This document shows positions 1-5,766 of a stretch of 11,598 nucleotides of DNA, one piece after another. The translations under genes were made by a program, and so were the position numbers. The DNA lies in the NCBI GenBank assembly GCA_900752625.1, contig CAADWC010000130.1, positions 1 through 11,598 of the forward strand, written 5' to 3'. Positions within the stretch are counted from its first letter, which is position 1; every line of letters begins with the position of its first letter. Origin of the DNA: Oscillospiraceae bacterium (GTDB lineage Bacteria > Bacillota > Clostridia > Oscillospirales > Ruminococcaceae). The notes beneath the pieces are model-generated. The model saw nothing but the letters and a program-made list of their open reading frames with translations. It had not been told where the DNA came from and made no database searches.

Positions 1-231
1 TATAAGTTTTTCGATCATTTCGGGTGAAAGCTCGTTAAGGGTATCGACAAAAGCTATATCAGATTTAAGCTTGTCGGCGATCTCCGTTACGTTTTTGGTC
101 ACGTCGGTCTGAACTGCCGCAGCCGAATCGCCGCTTGCGGACGAACTGTCCGAATCCGAGCAGGAGGTCATTGCTCCTGCGCATACTGTTACTGCCGCAA
201 TAACGGCGCAAAGTGTTTTTCTTAGTTTCAT
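1..231 (-). CDS. DUF4358 domain lipoprotein, C-terminus beyond the window edge
   Basis: Reading the minus strand from an ATG at 231 gives 77 codons open to the window edge, so the gene is truncated here. The N-terminus (MKLRKTLCAVIAAVTVCAG...) is a lipoprotein signal peptide ending in a lipobox-like AMTSC with Cys24 as the probable lipidated residue. A Ser/Asp/Ala-rich linker of about 20 residues follows, then the start of a folded domain (EIADKLKSDIAFVDTLNELS). That pattern resembles the beginning of DUF4358 proteins of Clostridia, whose function is unknown; only the first part of the domain is visible. A GGAAAGG ribosome binding site lies about 10 bases upstream. The SGNH hydrolase gene ends 50 bases before this start, so the two are probably co-transcribed. 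In related genomes, from memory, such lipoproteins sit beside SGNH hydrolases and membrane O-acyltransferases, which suggests a role in modifying cell-surface polymers. Overlapping open frames in this stretch look like shadows of this gene. Confidence 0.8.
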   Translation of the reverse strand, partial: MKLRKTLCAVIAAVTVCAGAMTSCSDSDSSSASGDSAAAVQTDVTKNVTEIADKLKSDIAFVDTLNELSPEMIEKLI

Positions 232-281
232 AATCTTTGATTCCTTTCCTTTTTACTTTATTATAAATAGAAATTCTGCTT

Positions 282-1184
282 TTATGAATTCTCGGCAAGA
301 TAATCCATCCATTTCAGACAGTATTCTCTGATAAGATGTATTCCGTCGGTTGACGCGTCCAGCGGAAGCTCGCCGTTTTCGTCTTTTATGCAGGAAGCAA
401 CGTCGATATATATCGAACCGGTATTGGCGGCGGCATTCTGAACATAAAGATTGAAGTTATCAACGTTTTCATTGGTAAACACGCTGTTTGTGCTGAGCGC
501 CAGCGAAGAAACGGGAAGTATCGACTGAACGTATATGGTGGCGTCGGGCTGAAGCTCCTTTATTTTATTTATAACAGTTTCGTATTCTTCCTGGAAAACG
601 TCAGGATAAGGCCAGCCGAGTTCGTTTATTCCGAACATTATATAGACCCTTCCGAACTGCTTCTGCTTAAGCGCGTCGTAGACAGTTCCGTAGCTTCCGT
701 CGTCAAGAAGTATAGTTTCGCTGGTTGCGACCGTTCCTACGTTAAGACCTGTAGAGGCGTAAAACGTGGCTTTCGGACGGTCGGTATTCATTCCCAGACC
801 TACTGTTCTGGAGTCGCCGATAAACACGGCGTCGGCAAAATCGTCCTTGATCTCCGTCTGTGAGGACTCCTCCGTACTTTCATCCGAGGATCGGCTCTGA
901 GAACCGTCCGAGGATTCGGTATTGTCGGAGCCGCTGCCCGGATCATCCGCTGTTTTGCTGTTATTCTCTGAATCGTCCTTTTTTACAGACGAATTTTTTA
1001 CGTCAGCCTGTTCGGATTGTGAGGACGACGGCTCGGCGGTCTGTATATTTCTGCCGGTAAGCGCAACATTGACGACCCATACCATTATAAAAACCATAAG
1101 CGCCAGACAGCATACCGATATTGTGTACTGCTGCAGCCGGGCGCGTTTTTTTCTAAGCTCTTTGCTGTTGTTTGGCTGTCCCAT
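282..1184 (-). CDS. Membrane-anchored SGNH/GDSL-family hydrolase
   Basis: The protein has 300 residues. It has a short basic cytoplasmic start, one membrane segment at about 20-43, a low-complexity Ser/Asp/Glu/Asn-rich linker at about 51-116, and an extracytoplasmic SGNH hydrolase domain at about 117-300. The catalytic blocks are visible: FIGDS with nucleophile Ser125, the GIN block with Asn187, and DGIH with Asp280 and His283. Family members are esterases or O-acyl transferases/deacetylases acting on polysaccharide, lipid or peptidoglycan ester groups. The tether and long linker place the enzyme outside the membrane, probably working in or on the cell wall. The substrate cannot be read from sequence. 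Translation starts at ATG 1184 with a GAAAGGG ribosome binding site about 12 bases upstream, partly buried in a leader hairpin. The DUF4358 lipoprotein gene follows directly, and the pair may act together on surface-polymer acylation (inference). Confidence 0.88.
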   Translation of the reverse strand: MGQPNNSKELRKKRARLQQYTISVCCLALMVFIMVWVVNVALTGRNIQTAEPSSSQSEQADVKNSSVKKDDSENNSKTADDPGSGSDNTESSDGSQSRSSDESTEESSQTEIKDDFADAVFIGDSRTVGLGMNTDRPKATFYASTGLNVGTVATSETILLDDGSYGTVYDALKQKQFGRVYIMFGINELGWPYPDVFQEEYETVINKIKELQPDATIYVQSILPVSSLALSTNSVFTNENVDNFNLYVQNAAANTGSIYIDVASCIKDENGELPLDASTDGIHLIREYCLKWMDYLAENS

Positions 1185-1195
1185 TGAAAATTTGC

Positions 1196-1284
1196 CCTTT
1201 CAGAATTCTAGAAAGGCAGCTGAAAACTGTAAATATATGCAGCGCGCTGCCACAAGACCCCTTCGATAGCTACCGAACAGGTCT
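1196..1284 (-). promoter_or_regulatory. Structured mRNA leader of the SGNH hydrolase operon
   Basis: Read on the minus strand, this leader holds three inverted repeats. The first (1284 to 1255) pairs AGACC with GGTCT around a second near-palindrome, TTCGGTAGCTATCGAA, whose only imperfection is a G-U pair. Next comes the 12-base palindrome GCAGCGCGCTGC (1250 to 1239). GGCAGC (1251-1246) can pair with GCTGCC (1220-1215). Finally, CCTTTC (1216-1211) can pair with GAAAGG (1201-1196), which is the ribosome binding site. The last two pairings share the two bases at 1215-1216, so they exclude each other. That is the logic of an on/off leader switch. No known riboswitch class is recognised, and a ligand or protein partner is not evident. 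Confidence 0.45.
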
Positions 1285-1317
1285 GTTATGTTTTTGTGAT
1301 AAAATCATTCAATTTAA

Positions 1318-1346
1318 ATGATAACATATTTCACAGTTCTTTTCAA
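1318..1346 (-). promoter_or_regulatory. Sigma-A-type promoter for the SGNH hydrolase/DUF4358 operon
   Basis: On the minus strand, a -35 box TTGAAA (1346-1341), a 17-base spacer and a -10 box TATCAT (1323-1318) are present. A TGT directly before the -10 box makes it an extended -10. The predicted transcript start is near 1311, leaving an untranslated leader of about 127 nucleotides. Confidence 0.65.
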
Positions 1347-1382
1347 GTAGTTTTCAAATATTTTTTGTACAGCCGCGCCGCC

Positions 1383-1402
1383 AAATTACGGCAAGCCCGT
1401 AA
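1383..1402 (-). terminator. Weak terminator-like hairpin after the MFS gene
   Basis: Ten bases after the MFS stop codon, the minus strand reads TTACGG, a GCTTG loop and CCGTAA: a perfect 6-base-pair stem followed by only three T residues. The short U-tract makes efficient termination doubtful. Some readthrough into the SGNH operon is possible, although that operon has its own promoter. Confidence 0.3.
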
Positions 1403-1411
1403 ATTCAGAGT

Positions 1412-2602
1412 TTACGCCTTGTCATGGGCTTTTTTTACGGAGAAGGATAAAAGTTTTACACATACGAAAAGCAGCAAGGGAAATATTGCGGCGCACAGAA
1501 TTCCCGTTCTGAGGCTTCCGCTGGACTGAGAGACCTGCCCTACAAGAGCAGGACCGGCAGAGCATCCGATGTCGCCCGCCAGAGCAAGCATTGCAAACAT
1601 TGCTGTTCCGCCGGAAGGAAAGGCTTCGGCCGCCAGACTGTAGACACCGGGCCACATTATTCCTACTGAAAAGCCGCAGATACCGCAGGCAAGAAGCGAA
1701 AGCAAGGGTATCGGGGAGAATACTGCCGCAAGATAGCCTGCCGTACACAGAAGAGCGCACAGAGCGATAAATTTTTTCAGAGAAATTTTTTCAGATATTT
1801 TAACGTAAAGCGCTCTTGAGGTTCCCATAAGCAAGGCGAAAAGACATACGCCTATCAGATCTCCGGCAGTTTTGGAAATGTTCAGACCGTTCTGGGCAAA
1901 ATACGACGTCCACTGGCTTATTGCCTGCTCCGCAGCTCCCGAGCAGAGTATCATTATAAGAAACAGTATGAACAGCTTTTGTCCGGCAAGCTTTTTTATT
2001 CCTGCCGCCTTGCCTTCCTGAACAAAAGGACGGAGCGGACATTTTATAAAGGCGAATGCGTTCAGAAAAGGAACAAGCGCCCAAACAAATGATAAATATT
2101 GCCAGTTTTCAATTCCGAATATATTAAAATAAAGGGTAGAAACTAAAATTATTCCGGCGTGTCCCCAGCAATAAAAGGAGTGAAGCAGGCTCATTCCGGC
2201 AGATTTGTTGTCGCTTGGAAGAGATTCGATTATCGGACTGATAAGAACCTCGATAAGCCCTCCTCCGGCGGCGCACAGCGTCGATGCAGCAAGCAGTCCG
2301 GCGTAGCTGTTATTTAAGGCAAACGGAAGTATACCCATTAAAATAAGCCCTGCAGCCGCCAGAAAATGAGCACAGACAGTACATCTGCGGACGCCTATCC
2401 TGTCAACGAAGCCTGCGGCCAGAAAATCCACAACGGCCTGAACCGCAAAATTATACGCCACAAGAAAACCGATCTGAGCCACCGAAAGTTCAAAGCTTTT
2501 CTGAAAAACTGCAAAAAGCAGCGGAGCAAAGTTATTTACCGCAGCCTGTGTAATATATCCTATATAGCATGCTTTTCTTGTAAAGGAATATGAAATTTTC
2601 AT
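1412..2602 (-). CDS. MFS transporter, 12 transmembrane helices, possibly FucP/FHS-like
   Basis: The 396-residue protein is hydrophobic throughout and fits 12 membrane helices, a normal length for the major facilitator superfamily. A motif-A-like loop (GFVDRIGVRR, about 64-73) lies between helices 2 and 3, and a longer polar loop at about 188-208 separates the two six-helix halves. GGGLIEVLISP (about 113-123) and LLHSFYCWG (about 139-147) recall sugar-type permeases of the FHS group, but I cannot assign a substrate. Translation starts at ATG 2602 with only a weak GGCGGAT-type ribosome binding site. A six-codon frame (2619-2599) overlaps this start by ATGA. The gene diverges from pstS and has an independent, perfect consensus promoter. 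Nothing in the sequence ties its function to phosphate. Confidence 0.85.
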   Translation of the reverse strand: MKISYSFTRKACYIGYITQAAVNNFAPLLFAVFQKSFELSVAQIGFLVAYNFAVQAVVDFLAAGFVDRIGVRRCTVCAHFLAAAGLILMGILPFALNNSYAGLLAASTLCAAGGGLIEVLISPIIESLPSDNKSAGMSLLHSFYCWGHAGIILVSTLYFNIFGIENWQYLSFVWALVPFLNAFAFIKCPLRPFVQEGKAAGIKKLAGQKLFILFLIMILCSGAAEQAISQWTSYFAQNGLNISKTAGDLIGVCLFALLMGTSRALYVKISEKISLKKFIALCALLCTAGYLAAVFSPIPLLSLLACGICGFSVGIMWPGVYSLAAEAFPSGGTAMFAMLALAGDIGCSAGPALVGQVSQSSGSLRTGILCAAIFPLLLFVCVKLLSFSVKKAHDKA

Positions 2603-2670
2603 TGTAAAACATCCGCCATTCTCAATTGTAAAGTCAATTCAAAAGTAAAATCGTATATTAAATTAACAGC

Positions 2671-2699
2671 ATTATAGCATTGCCGAATACGGTTGTCAA
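2671..2699 (-). promoter_or_regulatory. Perfect consensus sigma-A promoter for the MFS gene
   Basis: On the minus strand, TTGACA (2699-2694), a 17-base spacer and TATAAT (2676-2671) match the housekeeping consensus at all twelve positions with ideal spacing. A TGC just before the -10 box adds the extended -10 element. The predicted start is near 2664, about 62 bases before the MFS start codon. Confidence 0.85.
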
Positions 2700-2746
2700 G
2701 GGGTTTGCGAAATTTTACATGGTTTCATATTGTCGCATGTTATCAA

Positions 2747-2770
2747 AATTATATGCAGAATTATATGCTG
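2747..2770 (+). repeat. Two tandem copies of a 12-base direct repeat in the MFS-pstS gap
   Basis: AATTATATGCAG is followed immediately by AATTATATGCTG, with one mismatch. The pair lies between the divergent MFS and pstS promoters, roughly 35 bases upstream of the first pstS Pho box. A period of about one helix turn suits a regulator binding site, but no protein can be assigned. The rest of the 343-base gap holds the MFS promoter and leader, the pstS Pho boxes and the pstS leader. Confidence 0.55.
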
Positions 2771-2806
2771 TTTAACTTTTTTCGGTATAATGTATAGCAC
2801 AAACAT

Positions 2807-2861
2807 CTTACATGTTCTTTACATACATTAGGTTACCGTTTTTACAAACGGGTAGTATGAT
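2807..2861 (+). promoter_or_regulatory. pstS promoter with PhoP-box-like direct repeats
   Basis: CTTACA (2807-2812) and TTTACA (2818-2823) are 11 bases apart. After one degenerate turn comes a third TTTACA (2841-2846). A -10-like TATGAT follows at 2856-2861, exactly 9 bases after that last hexamer, and no proper -35 box is present. Known PhoP boxes of Bacillus subtilis are TT(A/C/T)A(A/C/T)A-type hexamers at about 11-base steps that replace the -35 region. The Na+/Pi gene further on has nearly the same layout. Phosphate-starvation activation by the PhoP encoded in this cluster is inferred. Confidence 0.72.
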
Positions 2862-2896
2862 AATATCGTCAGCTGAATAGAAATTAAACAACAGAG

Positions 2897-2933
2897 GCTT
2901 TCAAAAAAAGCGTATGCCGCAGAGGTCGGCATA
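2897..2933 (+). promoter_or_regulatory. Tandem stem-loops in the pstS leader
   Basis: GCTTT (2897-2901) pairs with AAAGC (2907-2911). Two bases further on, TATGCCG (2913-2919) pairs perfectly over 7 base pairs with CGGCATA (2927-2933) around a CAGAGGT loop. Both sit between the predicted transcript start (about 2868) and the AAAGG ribosome binding site at 2941. No T-run follows, so they are more likely 5' stabilising or translation-controlling elements than a terminator. Confidence 0.5.
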
Positions 2934-2957
2934 AACAGTAAAAGGATGGTATTTATT

Positions 2958-3815
2958 ATGATGAGAAAAAGAAGAATTTTAAGTGTGATCGCGGCTGCCG
3001 TACTTTCGGCTACTATGCTTGCTTCATGCGGAGATTCCGACAGCACTATCGCCGTTATTTCAAGAGAGGACGGCTCGGGAACAAGAGGCGCTTTCATTGA
3101 GCTTACAGGTGTTGAGGAAAAGGACGCAGACGGAAATAAGACGGATAAGACTACTGTAGAGGCTGCGATCTGCAAATCCACCGACGTAGTTCTGACTCAG
3201 GTAGCAGGCGACAAGAATTCTATAGGCTATATATCATTAGGTTCTCTTAACGATACTGTAAAGGCGGTCAAGATCGGCGGAGTTGAAGCAACTGCGGAAA
3301 ACGTTGAGAACGGCTCTTATACTATAGTAAGACCTTTCAATATCGTTATAAGCGAAAACGGTATTTCAGACGCGGCTCAGGACTTTGAGAATTACATTCT
3401 CAGCAAAGAGGGTCAGGCGATCATCGGCGAGGATTATATTGCTGTGAATAAATCAGCCGAGGCTTTTTCCTCAAACGGAGCAGAGGGTAAGGTCGTTGTA
3501 GCAGGCTCGTCGTCGGTAACTCCGGTAATGGAAAAGCTTGCGGAAGCATATCAGAAGGTGAACACGAAGGTTGAAGTAGAGGTTCAGCAGTCGGATTCTT
3601 CTACAGGCGTTAAGTCTGCACAGGACGGAACCTGCGATATCGGAATGGCTTCCAGAGAGCTTTCGTCAGACGAGACAGGCGTTAGCGGCGTTGTAATTGC
3701 ACAGGACGCTATTGCGGTGATCGTAAACAAAGATAACGAAGTCGACGATCTTACGGTTGAACAGATCAGGTCAATCTATACAGGTGAAACCACATCATGG
3801 GACGATCTGAAATAA
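2958..3815 (+). CDS. pstS: Phosphate ABC transporter substrate-binding lipoprotein PstS, circularly permuted
   Basis: This is the extracytoplasmic phosphate receptor that hands Pi to PstCAB. I place the start at ATG 2958 (285 residues), because the ATG at 2946 overlaps the AAAGGATGG ribosome binding site. A lipoprotein signal ends in LASC with Cys24 as the lipid anchor. The phosphate-contact motifs are all present but in unusual order. First come ISREDGSGTRG (35-44) and SIGYISLGS (88-96), which in E. coli and B. subtilis PstS belong to the second half. After these come GSSSVTP (183-189), QSDSSTG (211-217), CDIGMASREL (226-235) and IYTGETTSWDD (273-283), normally the first half. The protein ends right after that last motif. 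Total length is normal, so this is a rearranged rather than a truncated PstS. A 163-base gap with a strong hairpin separates it from pstC. Expression is probably controlled by the Pho boxes upstream. Confidence 0.92.
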   Translation: MMRKRRILSVIAAAVLSATMLASCGDSDSTIAVISREDGSGTRGAFIELTGVEEKDADGNKTDKTTVEAAICKSTDVVLTQVAGDKNSIGYISLGSLNDTVKAVKIGGVEATAENVENGSYTIVRPFNIVISENGISDAAQDFENYILSKEGQAIIGEDYIAVNKSAEAFSSNGAEGKVVVAGSSSVTPVMEKLAEAYQKVNTKVEVEVQQSDSSTGVKSAQDGTCDIGMASRELSSDETGVSGVVIAQDAIAVIVNKDNEVDDLTVEQIRSIYTGETTSWDDLK

Positions 3816-3892
3816 TGCTGATTCGAAGCGCTGAGTTTTTTGGTAAAAGGTTCAGCTGATAAAAGCGGATTTCAAAAACCGCAGCATATGTT

Positions 3893-3914
3893 CCCCGCCT
3901 CACAAGCGGCGGGG
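3893..3914 (+). other. GC-rich hairpin in the pstS-pstC gap
   Basis: CCCCGCC (3893-3899) pairs perfectly with GGCGGGG (3908-3914) around an eight-base loop. Only three T residues follow (CATTTCG), so it is not a good intrinsic terminator. In pst operons such hairpins after pstS commonly protect the pstS end of the message or let only part of transcription continue, giving more receptor than permease. The same role is inferred here. The remainder of the gap (3816-3978) shows only a weaker GCGG/CCGC stem (3865-3882) and no gene. Confidence 0.55.
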
Positions 3915-3978
3915 CATTTCGCTGTACGGCGGAGAAAAAATGTTCATTATCGGCCGGACGTTCAGGATTTGATCGGGA

Positions 3979-4914
3979 GTGATTATTACGGATATTGAAA
4001 ACAAAAGGACTGCAGGCCTGACGGAATGCGTCAGCCCCGTGAGGCGCGGTTTGCATAAGTTTGCGGAAAAGCTTATGGGGGTTATATTCTTTATTTCCGC
4101 GTGCGTTTCGATCATTGCGGTCGTACTTATTTGCGCTTTTATGTTTATAAAGGGTTGTCCTGCCATCGGAGAGATAGGAGTAGCGGACTTTCTGCTGGGA
4201 ACATCATGGAAGCCTATGGATTCCAACCCAAGTTTCGGAATCTTCCCTATGATCGTGGGAAGCCTTTACGTTACTGCCGGAGCCATTATTGTCGGGGTTC
4301 CGATAGGACTTATGACAGCTGTGTTTATGGCCAAGTTCTGTCCCAAAAAGCTGTATAAATGGCTTATGCCGCCTATCAATCTGCTGGCCGGCATTCCGTC
4401 TATAGTATACGGATTTTTCGGAATGATAGTACTGGTTCCGGTTATCAGGAACGTTTTCGGCGGAAGCGGACGCGGCAACAGCATTCTTACAGCGTCTATT
4501 TTGCTGGGTATCATGATCCTGCCGACAATCGTCGGAATGAGTCAGAGCGCCATGAAGGCAGTGCCGGAAAGCTATTACGAAGGGGCGCTTGCTTTGGGAG
4601 CTACCCATGAAAGGGCAGTGTGTACTGTTATAATACCCGCTGCAAAGTCAGGTATTCTGGCGAGCGTGATACTTGCGATCGGACGCGCTATAGGCGAAAC
4701 CATGGCGGTTATTATGATCGCGGGAAATCAGCCCAGACTTCCGGGCAGTATTCTGGACGGAGTAAGAACGATGACTGCCAACATAGTAATAGAGATGAGC
4801 TATGCTACGGGACTGCATTACGACGCGCTTATTGCAACCGGAGTTGTGCTGTTCGTGTTTATTCTTCTGATAAATTTGCTGTTCAACGTTATTACTTCAA
4901 AAAAGGAGCGCTGA
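3979..4914 (+). CDS. pstC: Phosphate ABC transporter permease PstC
   Basis: PstC is one of the two membrane subunits forming the phosphate channel with PstA. The 311-residue frame shows six likely membrane segments (first at about 32-57, last at about 285-306). The cytoplasmic EAA loop (YYEGALALGA...IIPAAKSG, about 199-225), which docks onto PstB, is present, as is the family motif LLAGIPSIVYGFFG (about 135-148). The longest frame begins with GTG 3979, and an in-frame stop at 3970-3972 rules out anything earlier. AGGA at 3964 is 11 bases from that GTG. TTG 4051 with GAGG six bases upstream is a credible alternative; it would remove 24 polar residues and leave about 8 residues before the first helix. 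A hairpin (4018-4034) lies between the two candidates. The stop codon is 3 bases from pstA, so the two are probably translationally coupled. Confidence 0.92.
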   Translation: MIITDIENKRTAGLTECVSPVRRGLHKFAEKLMGVIFFISACVSIIAVVLICAFMFIKGCPAIGEIGVADFLLGTSWKPMDSNPSFGIFPMIVGSLYVTAGAIIVGVPIGLMTAVFMAKFCPKKLYKWLMPPINLLAGIPSIVYGFFGMIVLVPVIRNVFGGSGRGNSILTASILLGIMILPTIVGMSQSAMKAVPESYYEGALALGATHERAVCTVIIPAAKSGILASVILAIGRAIGETMAVIMIAGNQPRLPGSILDGVRTMTANIVIEMSYATGLHYDALIATGVVLFVFILLINLLFNVITSKKER

Positions 4915-4917
4915 TCT

Positions 4918-5763
4918 ATGAGTGAAAAAATGAAGACGTACAAAGCTCACCCTATGTCGCTGGTTTTTTCCATACTTACAAAAATAGCGGTAACGATCAC
5001 CATTGCGATATTCTTTCTTATTGTGGGATACGTTATTATAAAGGGCGTTCCTTATTTAAAGCCCAGTCTTTTTGAATGGAAGTACACCAGCGAGAACGCA
5101 TCTATGATGCCGGCAATAATAACGACTTTTGAAATGGTTGGTATAGCGCTGCTTATTGCTGCACCTCTTGGAGTTTTCTGTGCGATATATCTTGTGGAAT
5201 ATGCAAAAAAAGGAAACAGGCTGGTTAAATGGATAAGGCTTACCACCGAAACTCTTTCCGGTATACCTTCAATTATATACGGTCTTTTCGGAAATATGTT
5301 CTTTGTTATCGCTTTGAAATGGAAGCTTTCGCTTATGGCGGGAGCCTGTACGCTGGCGATAATGGTCCTTCCGCTTATCATACGCTCCACCGAAGAGGCA
5401 CTGAAGGCGGTTGACGACAGCTTCAGAGAAGGAAGCTACGGACTCGGAGCCGGAAAGCTGAGAACAATATTCGTGATAGTGCTTCCTCCTGCAATGAGCG
5501 GAATCCTTTCCGGAATCATTCTTGCGGTAGGACGTATCGTAGGAGAAACGGCGGCTTTGATATACACTGCGGGAACGGTGGCGAAAATTCCCGGATTGTT
5601 TGATTCCGGAAGAACGCTTGCCATACATATGTATTCCCTTTCAAACGAGGGTCTGCATATGAACGAGGCTAGTGCGACCGCAGTCGTTCTGCTTGTGACG
5701 GTTCTGCTGCTTAACGGTCTGGCATCTCTTGTTGCCAAAAAGCTTTCAAAAGGAGAGAAATAA
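4918..5763 (+). CDS. pstA: Phosphate ABC transporter permease PstA
   Basis: PstA is the second membrane subunit of the phosphate importer and pairs with PstC. It has 281 residues with about six membrane helices (first at about 18-42, last at about 251-272). The EAA loop (REGSYGLGAGK...IVLPPAMSG, about 170-195) contacts PstB. TLSGIPSIIYGLFG (about 112-125) matches the equivalent segment of PstC, as expected for paralogous permeases. The start at ATG 4918 is supported by AAGGAG (4903-4908), which lies inside the last codons of pstC, 9 bases away. Only 3 bases separate its stop from the pstB start. Length and motifs are normal. Confidence 0.95.
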   Translation: MSEKMKTYKAHPMSLVFSILTKIAVTITIAIFFLIVGYVIIKGVPYLKPSLFEWKYTSENASMMPAIITTFEMVGIALLIAAPLGVFCAIYLVEYAKKGNRLVKWIRLTTETLSGIPSIIYGLFGNMFFVIALKWKLSLMAGACTLAIMVLPLIIRSTEEALKAVDDSFREGSYGLGAGKLRTIFVIVLPPAMSGILSGIILAVGRIVGETAALIYTAGTVAKIPGLFDSGRTLAIHMYSLSNEGLHMNEASATAVVLLVTVLLLNGLASLVAKKLSKGEK

Positions 5764-5766
5764 GCT

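Noticed and set aside
65..298. Minus-strand open frame starting with MPRIHKSR
   Set aside because: It overlaps the lipoprotein gene in another frame and has Arg/Lys-rich composition without a domain. The in-frame lipoprotein with a lipobox and ribosome binding site explains the stretch better.
1394..1437. Plus-strand terminator formed by AAGCCC and GGGCTT followed by a T-run
   Set aside because: The T-run is the poly-A of Lys codons at the end of the minus-strand MFS gene. No plus-strand gene lies upstream that would need a terminator, and the loop is very long.
922..1529. Plus-strand open frames opposite the SGNH gene and crossing the 1185-1411 gap
   Set aside because: They are antisense shadows of the SGNH and MFS genes and have no ribosome binding site or recognisable domain.
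2771..2791. TTTAAC, 9 bases, TATAAT as an additional pstS promoter
   Set aside because: The -10 box is perfect and the 9-base spacing mimics the Pho promoters. However, no further hexamers lie at 11-base steps upstream and there is no -35 or extended -10 element. It could be a second start, but the sequence does not carry it far enough for a feature.
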